DNA from: Protostelium mycophagum
Taxonomy: Eukaryota > Evosea > Variosea > Protosteliida > Protosteliaceae
Length of the DNA stretch: 37,187 nt
Reading direction: 5' to 3'
Assembly (NCBI GenBank): GCA_002081555.1
Contig: MZNV01002316.1
Span: 1-37,187, forward strand
The first letter of the stretch is position 1. Every line of letters starts with the position of its first letter. Both the position numbers and the translations under genes were made by a program. Positions 21,603-32,653 of the stretch are shown here, one piece after another. Under the pieces are notes generated by a model. That model worked only from the letters and a program-made list of their open reading frames with translations. It had not been told where the DNA came from and did not search any database.

Positions 21603-22768
21603 ATCTTTAAGAGGTGTGGTTTACTTTAAATGTTTTGTTTAAAACTGAGGTGTTTCGGATTGAAAACCAAAATTTTAAAAGCCCGCCAAAAGTTGGTTTC
21701 TTTTCTGTAAAACTTAACGGCTAATTGGAAGAGAGACAGAACCATTCTTTGACGATCTTCGTCCACTCCATCAAGAAAATCTTCTAATTCGACTCGTTTT
21801 GGCTTACGAACATAGTATTTACTTGACGATGATCATTCGTTTAGAACTCTTACATCAGATATCGAACAATCGATTTAAAAAACTAAGGACCCAGGCATTG
21901 TATTATCTGTAGAATTCTAAAACTTCTCAAAACACGAACCATCTATTCTCTTCTTTGATGAACCACCCTGTATTGTCCAGTTTATTGCTCATATCGCCCT
22001 TTTGTTCTCGCGTCGTTCTCCATACTGCCCGGAGATGCATTTCTCAATAGTGAGTTACATTTGCTGAGGACTCCTGGTAATCAGCGTTCTCTATCGAAGA
22101 AATGCATTTAGATGTCGCGACATTTTTTTGATCGCTCCTTACCAAAAGAAGTAACCTCATTTGTATGATCTTTCACTAATGGGCTTGAGACTCTTAAAAT
22201 TCCTCGCGAACATTATGCTTGATAACCTTGCCTGTCAATGTGCTGGAGGTCTGCGTACTTAAATCTTCTCTACACAGAGACAATTCCAAAATCGAAGCAA
22301 GAAACATAACAAGGCTGTGCGAAGCCACCGCCGCTGCGACACACTCACATATCATCTGGATTACTAAACTAAAATATTCTACAATAAAGAGGAGAGCCAT
22401 AGGCTCTTAGGCATTATCAAGAGAGCGGGAGATGAACAGAATAAATAATAAACATCTTTATATGTTAGACGACTTTTCCCCATTCTTAAATGAAGCTGGT
22501 AGACCTCGCACCTTCTCGTGCCGAGGCTGGTAAAGAGTGATTTTCATTTATGATATCTTGGAAGATAACAGAACGCTGAAATTTCAATCATACGTATGTC
22601 GACATTATTTTGATTTATCCATATAAAGATGTTGATTTTCTTAGTAAAAGACGTAAAAAAGACGACAATTCTTGATTGAGAAATTTCTGAAATAGCATCA
22701 AAATTTTTATTTCCTCACAGAAATCACTTTCATCCAAGCTAAACACACAACACACACATAACTACACA
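21603..22768. other. Divergent intergenic region, 1.17 kb
   Basis: The largest gene-free stretch, between divergent CDC20 and the kinase gene. TTTTGGCGGG (minus strand, about 21682-21691) lies some 80 bp upstream of the CDC20 start and fits an E2F-type site. A small stem-loop CCTCG-CAC...GTG-C-CGAGG lies at 22504-22526. No supported coding exon or RNA gene. Confidence 0.45.
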
Positions 22769-25262
22769 ATGATATCAGCTTTAGCTTATATCATCACTAC
22801 CATCCTTGCTCTCACATTCACTGTGCCGGTGAGGGATCGAGCTTCCACATTTGGATGCATTATCATTATCATCCTTCATTCTCTGATCACGTCCACAGGT
22901 GATCTACCAGAGAGAATTCCTCCTGGCCTTACCTGCAGTGAGCGATGCTTCTCACTTTGGAAACAATGTCCAAAAGAACTTTACTTTGGCCGATCAAGAC
23001 GCCTCAGTTCTGAACACTAGCGCTGCTTCTTTCACCTTCTACGAAGCCCCATCCGTCATGGACTCTCAAGCCGTCGAGGGATTATTGACCGGAATGATGT
23101 CCATCGCCCTCTATAAATCGGGAGAGTCAAGAGTCGCCACACTACCAACTCAGAGGGACGTAGAGACAGAGTACAAAACTACTATAATGTCTGGCGATCA
23201 CCTCTTCACAGTACTCCTGCTCATCCTCCTCGGTCGATCTCAATTCAAGAATGTAAATCGTCACATGTTCGATCGGCTTCACGCTCATCTCTTAAAGATT
23301 CGACTCCAGAAAGAGCTCGTCAGAAAACAACGAGCTCTGGACTCCATTACGAAAGAATCGGTGAGTTACAGCTGACACATCTTGACATCGTGCCGCAGAC
23401 ACTCAAACGCACAGGAACAGATATTGAAAGCCGCGAAGATTGAAATCAAGGCCGCACAGAAGGTAGAAGAGGCCACCAAGCGTGCAGAAATCGCCGCCAA
23501 GGAGTTGAAAGATGCCACCAAGGATGCATCGGAAGCCATTATGAAGGCCGAGGAAGCCACAAAGAAGAACGAAGAGTCCGCTAAAAGAGCTGACAGAGCT
23601 GAGAAGAGAGCCCAAGCGGCCGAAGAACTATTGGACCAAATGATGAGTCTTGTCAAGGACTTTCAAAATGTCTCCGACAAGGTCCAAAAGGTCGAAAAAG
23701 TGAGCACAGGAGGAGTTCGAACCCTTGAGTTACACTTCGCAGATAACGTGCGGAATTCAGACCACAGAGCCTGTCGCAGAGCTTCAAATTGTAGAGGAGC
23801 CACTCGAGAACAACGAGGTATACCCCAAGATAAAGACCCAAGGTCTTACCAGAAGCATCGCCGACGAGAAGATGACGATCTTCTTAGAGGAACAAGAAAT
23901 CGTCTCGATACAGATGCATTGCAAAGTGTGGACTATTAAATACACGTGAGTACTGTTCTCTTCTATCACCTGCTGATATCGACCAGAGAAAACGAGAGAT
24001 ACAAGGTCGTGGTCAGAGATACCCACGAAGAGCTTGTACATGACATGTTGACGAGCCTCACGGTTTACGACGTTGTAGATAGCAACGGTAAGCTTTTGGT
24101 TTTGAATTTCAGATTATTGATGTATCTACAACGCGGCTGACGCGCCACAGGAACATCGCTAGGGCATATAGAATGTCCCAGGATGATAATAACTGAGGAC
24201 GACGAGTACACATACAGAAAGGTGCTGAGCACATCAGGAGGATGCGGCCTTGTACTCGTCGGATATGCAAAGACAGACAGCACCATCGAGTTAGCCGTCA
24301 AGATTCAAGAATTTAACGAGATTGACTTCCAGTAAGTATTATCTTCTTTAAACTTTTAATTCTAACCGATACCAGGAGAGAGATTATTGGTCTACAACTC
24401 GGCCAAAAGAACATTGAACACGTGCTTAAGACATATGCAGTGAAGAGAATTGGTGATGACATGATGCTCATTGTCATGGAAAAGTAAGTGCGATATCGTA
24501 GCAGTTGTATCTGATTGAGTACAGAATGGAACGTGACATGTATGATGTCATGAACACAAAGACACACACAGAGCTGTACAAGACGATCGAAGAGATCACC
24601 TGTGGCCTGAAAGGCATACATAACGAAGGGATCTGCCACTTTGACATCAAGGTGACATGATATGACATGTGATGACATGGACTGACGTACATGTAGTGCC
24701 TCAACATAATGCTCGGCAAAGATGACAGAGTGGTGATTGGCGATTGGGGCTTGTCTCAGGATATGAGAGAAGCAGGAAAGAAGGTGTGCACAGACGGAAC
24801 ACCCGGATACATTGCGCCAGAGAAATACAACAGAGAGTACGAAGGCCCAGAAAGCGACGTCTTCTCTCTGGGAGCACTCATTTATCACGCATTTACACAA
24901 GGTAAGATATTATATTATATTGTAATATAGAACCAATCCTTATGTCTGTGTAGAGGAGATAAATGTGGAGATTTACAAAAACAATTTCGATGAAGAGATA
25001 AGGAAGATGACATCACACCCCCGTCTTCCCAGTGAAGCTTCTTGGCTGCTGAAGCAGTGAGTACATCCTTATGCAAATCTGAATATGACTAATATTGTAC
25101 AGAATGCTTACGTGGCAGCACAAGGAGAGAATAAGCTTGGACAGAGTGTACACACATGTCCAACAGATGAAGGAGGGTACCTTTACGATACCAGAAAACG
25201 TCGTGGAGGGAAGAAGAATACTGAAGAGAGGAGTGAGAAGAGCTCGAGCCATCTCCGTTTAA
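22769..25262 (+). CDS. Membrane-anchored coiled-coil protein kinase
   Basis: Eleven or so exons: 22769-22828, 22899-23360, 23415-23699, 23761-23945, 23987-24087, 24151-24331, then shorter ones to 25262. The N-terminus is a signal peptide or anchor (MISALAYIITTILALTFTVP). A ~120-residue region with N-glycosylation-type NFT and NTS sites follows, then a hydrophobic run HLFTVLLLILLG. Next is a long Lys/Glu/Ala coiled coil (23415-23699, e.g. EEATKRAEIAAKELKDATKD). A linker leads to a kinase domain: Gly-loop STSGGCGLVLVG, ATP-site Lys in LAVKI, catalytic loop CHFDIKCLNIML (HFD for HRD, Asp and Asn kept), metal site GDWGLS (DWG for DFG), and GTPGYIAPE with a full APE. SDVFSLGALIYHAF is helix F. The C-lobe is complete and the tail is basic (RRILKRGVRRARAISV). 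Catalytic residues are intact, so it is probably active. I cannot name an ortholog. Confidence 0.8.
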
Positions 25263-25349
25263 AAATTAATAAAAAACAAAAAAAGGTTTTTCTTCTTTCA
25301 CCAATTTTTTTGTATTGAAACGAATCAACTTTTGGCGTTTTTATACTCT
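25263..25349. terminator. Convergent 3' end, kinase / PES1
   Basis: 87 bp between two convergent stop codons. AATAAA lies a few bases after the kinase stop. On the other strand AATAAA overlaps the PES1 stop codon (GAATAAAG), so both 3' UTRs must be very short or overlap. Confidence 0.55.
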
Positions 25350-27718
25350 TTATTCCTCTTCCTTCTTCTTGTTTTGGAGTTCCTTTCTCGCGATGGCATA
25401 TGATTTCTTCTTGAGCTCGTAAGCGTTCTTCGCTCCCTTTGCGCGCCTCTTTGTGATGGACTTGAATGCCTTTCTGTCCTTGAAGTTGAGGACATTTGTG
25501 AGCGACGCGACCTCGGGCTCGGCTCTCTTCTTGGGCTTTCTGATCTGTAGAAATTTTAGCGATATTTACAAAAGTGTATTTGTAATTGTATATAGTAGAG
25601 TTACGTACGATGGTGGGTTGACCCTCCTCCGCTGCCACCTTGGCTGCGTAGCTTTGACCTGCAGCTTCCGCCGCGATTTCTCCTGCGTACTTCTCTTCTT
25701 TTGTCATTTCGGGCTCGTCCGTCCAGATAACCTAAAAATACATTAGCATATTCATTCTATGTATTCTACAACGAGACATTTTCCAGATCACTTCTCATCA
25801 TTTTTCTTGTTTAAATTTCTGTACTGACCTTTGCCTCGTTCTCTGAAATAGCGAAGGGCTGAGGAATGTAGGTTTCTCCGTTTGCGGCGGCCTCCTTGAC
25901 CTTGTCCAGCTCTTGTCTGCGGTGTGGTGTGTAAGACTTGAACTTGACGTTTTGGAAGGGGGAAAGATGGGGTGGCAATTTGGCACCCGGAGCGTACTCG
26001 AACTCTGGCAAAAGGATTCCCTCGTTGGCAGAATCTTGTAAAATCAGAATTCTACGATATTTCTCGAAAATCCGAGTTGGATTGTGCATCTACAACGAGA
26101 CTCACCGAATACCCATTGAGGTTGTACGTATACTCTGTCGAGATGTTTTCTCTTGGGCATTTCTTTGTCCAAAATATGATGCGTGATTCCCTCGTCTGAC
26201 ACGTCAAAAGGCGCCTCAGGCCCTTCGTGAGAAACTTCCGCGCCAAAAGCTCTGAGGAAAAATACAAAGACATCTCTTGGTACTTCTCTTGACAGGAAAA
26301 ACTGTCATAAAAGTCAACTTGGTATGACACATCTACAACGGACCTTTAATCCTTCGAAAACTCTGCCTTGCTTTTCGAGATTGTTTTTTTCTCTCAGGAA
26401 AACTTCGTCGCCTTCCTCCTCTTTAACTTTTGTCAAGTCCACTTCCTCGGGTACTTTTTCCGTTAGAAAATTCAAAATTCGAAAACCCTTCACCTTCTCC
26501 GGGGGCTTCATCGTCGCTGTCTTTTTCTTCGTCCAAACGGACGAGCTCCTTCACATTCAGTGTCTCAATTCTTTGTTCCGTCTCCATCTTGTGCTCGTCC
26601 TAAATAATTGAGACGGGATGTTCACAAACGGGGAGACCTTACTTCCTCCTGCTTGATTTCCTTATCGTCCAATTGTGCCAAAAGAGTGTCCAATCCGACA
26701 CCGACGGTCTGTCTCCGTCAAAAATGTCTCGTTGTAGACGGAATAACATCGATCTACAACTCACCTCTGCTGATTCTGCGAGATCTGGGGGGTAAGACAT
26801 ACCAATGTCTTTATATAATTTGTACATCACAAACTTCATCAAGTTGATGTATAAATCTAAAAAGCTGGAACCAACGACTGGGTGAATCTTTCTGGAACTC
26901 TATATCTAATCTCAGTATTTTGTTCCAGGTTCGACGTCTCCCGCCGACAATTTTTTCTCACCCCGTTGTTCTTGGTGTGTGGCACAACCCATGTGACAGT
27001 AACACCACCTATTAAAGCCTGGAAATAGTATCCTTTGATGGAGATGAACCCTTTTCTGAGAGATCTTGACTTGATGACATATAAATCGAACTCGTGAATC
27101 AGGCGCTGGACCTCGGCGATCATTTCGACAGAGTAGAAATTGGTGGAGCTGAGAGAACTGTAGAGGTGGAGTGTGGTGAGGGCATCATCGAGCTCCGCCA
27201 ACGCTGTTGAGAAAGTGGGATATCTGCTCGTGTCATGATGATCCAACAAAAAGAGTGCGGTACATACCTCTCTCTTAAGACGTGGTCGTATTTGTACTCT
27301 GTCACCGACTCTTTGATGGCTTCGGCGATATCCTTCTCTCTTTTGCCCATAGCCGCTGTGTAACGATCTTTGATCACTTTATCATCTCTGTCACATCATC
27401 AATCACGATCTTCACAACTAAGAACAGACCTCATCTTCTGAATGATGGGATCATTGTTCATAAAAGCAATGTCTTTCTTCAAGTAATAGATCTTGTTCTT
27501 TCCCTTCAATTTTTTCTTGGGTTCTTTAGGGTGGATACCCTTCAGAATGGTCAATTTCCTAAAGTATTTGAGTCATGCACATCAGGCCACCAGCTACTAG
27601 CTTGAATGTTTACTCACTTGAACTCATCTGCGGTGATTTGGAGTCTTCGGATGGCAGCACTTCTGGTAATATATGTAACTGCCTCTCCTGAGGTCCCTTT
27701 CTTCTTCTGCAAGACCAT
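25350..27718 (-). CDS. PES1: Pescadillo homolog (PES1/Nop7), ribosome biogenesis
   Basis: Pescadillo forms the PeBoW complex with BOP1 and WDR12 and is needed for ITS2 processing and 60S assembly in the nucleolus. The start at 27718 gives MVLQKKKGTSGEAVTYITRS, then LQITADEFKKLTILKGIHPK with EPKKKLKGKNKIYYLKKDIA, the canonical N-terminal domain. Next come YDHVLRERYPTFSTALAELD, SRSLRKGFISIKGYYFQA and GGVTVTWVVPH. The BRCT domain is encoded at about 25950-26380 (GRVFEGLK, SREVP, then YVQPQWVFDSANEG with the conserved Trp), followed by LPEFEYAPGAKLPPHLSPF. The C-terminus is a Lys/Arg-rich coiled coil ending KKKEEE at 25350. Introns are 40-110 nt; several begin with a donor followed within ten bases by CGTTGTAGA (antisense CTACAACG at 26090 and 26333). 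It diverges from DIS3 by 161 bp. Confidence 0.93.
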
Positions 27719-27879
27719 TTCTGTACCTTTCAGACACTGTAATGAGACGAGTGACGACCACGAACCTGAAGATGTATGCACAAGAAAGAATTGTGATGCC
27801 GCTTCCGAACATTTTCCAAATTGACTCTCTACAACACAATAAAACAGAAGACCATCACATATCACATCCCATTTCAGCC
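27719..27879. promoter_or_regulatory. Bidirectional promoter PES1 / DIS3
   Basis: 161 bp between divergent start codons of two ribosome/RNA-processing genes. Acceptor-like sites stand just before both ATGs: ATTTCAG two bases before the DIS3 ATG, and GTACAG two bases before the PES1 ATG on the other strand. These may be 3' ends of 5' UTR introns or trans-splice acceptors. Confidence 0.5.
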
Positions 27880-30800
27880 ATGTTGCACAACAAGAGCTTC
27901 ATGCGAAAGACCAAGAGTGGGAAAGTCTTAAAAATTGTTCGTGAACATTACCTACGTGATGATCTGACATGTGGAATAATGTCTTGCCCTTCGTGCTCTC
28001 ATATCGTCGAGAACAATCCCGCATCAGCGGCCCTTCAGACAATATCAGAGGACGCCGAAACACTTCTCATTATTGATACAAACGTGGTCCTCCATCAAAT
28101 TGATGCCTTGGAACATCCAAAGATAGTGAATGTGATCATACCAAAGGTGGTGGAGGAGGAAGTGAAGCACAACCAGATCAAGACACATGGAAGACTTAGA
28201 GAGATCATCGCTGATAAGGAAAAGAGATTCTTCCTTTTCGACAATGAACATCACAAGTACGTCAAATCATCATCCATTTGATCACTACAAAGACATCTTC
28301 AACGAGATTAAACACATACAGGGAGACCTTTGTCGAGAAATTACCAAAAGAGACACCCAACGATCGAAATGACAGAGCTATCAGAACAACAGCGCAGTGG
28401 TACGCGAGACATCAGCACAGACCGGTCATACTCTTGACCAATGATCGATTAAATAGGGAAGCTGCCGTCGCCGATGGAGTCAATGCAAAGACAGGTCAGT
28501 TGTATTCTGTACTGAATGTGGCTGCTTCTGTGTTAGCTTCTGCAGCAGAGCTGCAGAGGTGATTTCTCGTCATCATGATCCCAGCGTTAAACATTTATTT
28601 ATGTCTGACATAAGAATGCAATTCCCAGTCCAAAAAAATAAATTTCAAGGCTGTACCAAAAAATTTCAAGTATTGCAACCATTGAAAGAATGTAACAAGA
28701 GACAGTGTTGGAGTACGCAGAAGACATAAAGAGTATTATTCCAGAATGGGCAGATATGCTCGTGGTCGCAGAAGACGCACAAGAGAACGCTTTTGTCAAG
28801 AAGGTCACTTACCCGGAGGTATACTGTGATACATTCTTATGACGTCATTCTGTTTGTACAATATCTCAAAATGCCATTTTGAATACTTCGCATAAGGACA
28901 TTGTTTGGTACAAGTGATAAACCTCATCTGTACAAATTCCACAAAAAATATCACACCGTTGTTGTCCATAAAATTGTATATTTTGCAGCTGACTCTCCAC
29001 AGCACAAGTCAAAATCGGAAACAGAGGCGGGTCTCAAGTCCGGAAGATATTTCCAAGGTCCTCTTCGCATGAACAGAGACAACTTCACCGAAGGAAACGT
29101 GCCAGTAGAGGGACAAGACGAAGAGATACTCATACAGGGTCTGCAGAACCTTAACAGAGCGATTAACGGAGATATTGTGGCTATACAGTTATTACCCAAG
29201 GACCAATGGACGAGGCCATCCATTAAATTCGTTCAGAAGGTCAGGGCTCGTTGTAGTGCACCAAAAGAAATTTTTTGGGAATTTCTGAGGAAATTCGTGG
29301 AGATGGATGGAATATTTTCGGGTTGACGGGTTGTAGATCACAGAGGAGGAAGAAGACCAGGTCAAACCTGACTCACAAAACACCAACGAACCTCTAAGAC
29401 CTTCAGGAATAGTCGTCTCTATCATCAAGCGTAACTGGAAACCGTGAGTTATTGACTCGTTGTAGACATGTTATCTTTGTCTTGGCTCTGCCATTTATTC
29501 ATATATTTTAATATGCCTGTAATACATAATTTAAATCAGCACTGTTCCAAAAATAGAATCACAACTAAAATATTTTTGTCTTTGATTAATGATACTAGAT
29601 ATTGTGGTACTATACAGAAAGATGCACACGGAAATCAAGCCTTATTTGTTCCGGTGAACAAACAAATTCCGCGAATCAGCATCAGGAGCAGACAGATAGA
29701 AAACTTGCGCAACAAGCGTATCGTGGTTGCCATAGATTCGTGGGACAAGACATCAAGGTGACATATAATATTATATACTCCACGATGTAGTGCAGCGTGA
29801 AAACAAAATTCGGACTTGACTATTTTTTGAATTTTCCTCATTTTAATAATTAATCGTTGTAGATACCCATCCGGACATTATATTCGTACTCTGGGAGCTG
29901 TCGGAGACATTCAGGTACGATATCATATATACTCTTATCCATCTTCAAGAGATCTCATTTTATACATCCCATATTGGCGGTTGTCCATTAAGACATCTCG
30001 TATTGTTGGATTGAGACGTCTCAGGTCGAGACAGAAGTGATTATGATACAACATGACATATGCTACCATCCATTCACAGAAAGCGTCATGAACTGTCTTC
30101 CCGCCCCTGACTGGGAGGCTGAGAGGGATGAAGACTTTAAGAACCCCACTAGGAGGGACTTACGTCATCTTGACATCTGTAGTGTGGACCCCCCCGGATG
30201 TACAGATATTGATGACGCGCTGCACGTCAGAAAATTGGAGAATGGAAATTATGAGGTCAGATTTTTGAAACACGATTTAGATCGCTTTGGTATCTTCAAA
30301 TCAATGAAAATGAAATACTCACGAAAGCTCATTTCATAAGGTGGGAGTGCACATTGCGGATGTGACACATTTTGTGCACCAAGACACCGCAATAGATAAA
30401 GAAGCCGCCGAGAGAGCTACCACCGGTATGCATCTTTATATCATCAAAAAATCTCCAGACTCATCATTCTACCGTTGTAGACTGTCAGAATTCTTCCGTA
30501 TGTGTTGTAGATGCTCATAATTCAACAGTGTATCTGGTGAATAAGAGAATTGATATGCTTCCCAAACTGTTGGGAGAAAACTTGTGCTCGCTCAGAAGCA
30601 ACGTGGACAGATTCACATTCTCTGTACAATGGGAGATCACTCCAGATGCGGAGATCGTATCTGCAGATTATTTCAAAGCCACGATTAGATCTAAGGCATC
30701 TCTCACTTACGAGCAAGCGCAATTACGTATCGATGACAAGTGAGATTTCTTTGAAAATTCGTGGAAAATTTACTGAAAGAGAAAAGGAGGCAGAATGACA

Positions 30801-32637
30801 ACATCACCGTCGGACTTCGCATTTTGAACAATCTTGCAAAAAAACTCAAACAAAAGAGGTCAGTACATTTTTCACCCAAATTGTCGACACCCCATCTACA
30901 ACGCCATCTACAAGTCTGACACAACACAGACTGGACGCGGGAGCTTTGGAGCTCGCCTCCACAGAGATCAAATTCATTCGGGACCAAGAATCACAAGAGC
31001 CCCTCGACGTAGAGATGTATCAATTACGTGAAACCAACAGTATGGTGGAGGAGTTTATGCTTTTGGCGAACGTCTGGGTGGCCGAGAAGATATACAAGAG
31101 CTTTCCCAACTTTGCTATTCTCAGGTGGACTTGACTTTGAATACGAAGAAGGAAAATTTTTGAGTTGTGCGGCAGAGCCGCACTCTTCAAGTGATTTTGT
31201 TGGCATTGTAAAATATGTTTTTATTCTACTTTGCATTCTTCCAGTTTCTTTGTACTTGCTAAAACTTGTGGCAACACCGCAAACAAAACCATCTCAACAT
31301 CGTTATTGCTCACGCGAAATGCAATAAAAATACTGAAAAAAAACAGGAGGCATCCTGTGCCACCCGAGGCCAATTTCAAGCCTATGATCGAGGCCGCATC
31401 ACATCTCGGCTTGACCATAAAGACAGACACCTCTAAAGACCTCGCAGATTCTCTCAATAACGCCCAGGTCAGTCCGTCAGTTTTCACGAATGCTTTCGAC
31501 CTTTTTGCACAGCCATAGCGATCTTCTGCAGTTACTGGAGTTGTACCGAATGTGTTTTAGTTGGAGGCTTTGCCGCAGAGATTCATTTGATTGGAGTTGT
31601 GCCCAAGTGTTTTTTGTATGTGCGGCTTTGCCGCAAAGGATCTGCAGCCACAAACTAAAACACTTTTACGCAACTCTATTGAAAAATGACCCAAGGAATG
31701 AAAGTATGGATACTGAAAGCCGCAGTACTCCGCAGATCCGTTCATCAACAAGCTCTTGCGTATCCTCACCACACGTTGCATGACACAAGCCCGATACTTC
31801 TCCTCTGGATCAGTCCCTGCGGACCAGTTCGGGCACTATGGTCTCGCCGCCCCCATCTACACTCACTTCACTTCGCCCATCAGAAGATATGCTGACGATA
31901 TTGTACACAGACTGTTGGGATGCTGCATAAATGTATACACTCTGTCGATGGATGTCGACAACCAGAGAGTGCAGAAGTTATCAGACAGTGAGTTTTATTT
32001 TGTTATTTTCACTGCAGAAGACTCAAGAATGACTCGTTGTAGACATCAACTTCCGTCACCGCATGGCCCAGGAGGCTGCCAGAAGCTCCACAGAACTCCA
32101 TACAGTTGTCTTCTTCAAGGGAAGAATTATCCAAGAGCCAGGCTATATCACAAGAGTAAAGACCAACGGATTCTCCGTCATTGTCCCGAAGTGAGTCACA
32201 GTATACATCGTTGTAGATGGAAGAATGACTCGTTGTAGATATGGAATAGAGTCTATGGTCTACGTGAACACAGAAGATGACTCGAAGGATTTTGTGTACG
32301 ACAAGGTCACACAGAAGATGACTTCCTCTTCTCTGGGTGATCTCCATCTCGGTATCATGCAGAAGGTAACACAATCACAACAATTTATCTGAGACATACA
32401 TTCGATTTATCCACAACTTGATGAAATGCAGAAGATGCACCCCGATCACAAATCATTCCAACTGATAGACAACAGGTCACCGTGGAGATCAGCATAGACG
32501 AAGACAGAGAATCTCTCAGGTTGAAGTGTGTCGATCCTCCCATCCATAAGCCCACCATCGCTGGTGAGAGCACCACCGTACAGAAGAAAAAGAAGAACAC
32601 AAAGGGGGACAGACCCGCAAAGAAAATAAAGACGTGA
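27880..32637 (+). CDS. DIS3: Exosome exonuclease DIS3/RRP44
   Basis: DIS3 is the processive 3'-5' exonuclease and endonuclease of the RNA exosome. The start gives [20 protein letters not shown], then [19 protein letters not shown], including the three-cysteine CR3 motif that docks to the core exosome. The PIN domain follows with [12 protein letters not shown] and ILLTNDR. Cold-shock-like domains contain [18 protein letters not shown] and IIKRNWKP. The RNB active site [16 protein letters not shown] (about 30172-30225) keeps all catalytic Asp residues. [14 protein letters not shown] and [20 protein letters not shown] follow, then [20 protein letters not shown], diagnostic of RNB nucleases. A short S1-like region ends in a Lys-rich tail [15 protein letters not shown], stop 32635-32637. 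First exons: 27880-28256 and 28322-28494; about 20 exons in all. Acceptors at 29863, 32043 and 32239 are CGTTGTAG|A. AATAAA lies inside the last codons (AAAATAAAG). Its stop is 16 bp from the stop of the convergent MTRFR-like gene. Confidence 0.95.
29249..29336 (+). repeat. DIS3 intron with the GTTGTAG motif at both ends
   Basis: The intron starts GTCAGGGCTCGTTGTAG (motif 29249-29256, nine bases after the donor) and ends GGGTTGTAG|ATC at 29336. The acceptor is fixed by protein continuity [11 protein letters not shown]. Same two-ended layout as EFL1 intron 3403-3521. Confidence 0.75.
31167..31183. repeat. Intronic hairpin with TGCGGC stem, DIS3
   Basis: Perfect stem GTGCGGC / GCCGCAC with AGA loop. 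A second, TGCGGC-TTT-GCCGCA, is at 31621-31635, with a decayed relative at 31563-31579, all between coding exons of DIS3. Confidence 0.7.
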
Positions 32638-32653
32638 TTTTTTCACTTCACAA

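Noticed and set aside
22504-22526. GC-rich stem-loop that could suggest a small RNA
   Set aside because: A short bulged stem with no tRNA, snRNA or snoRNA boxes around it.
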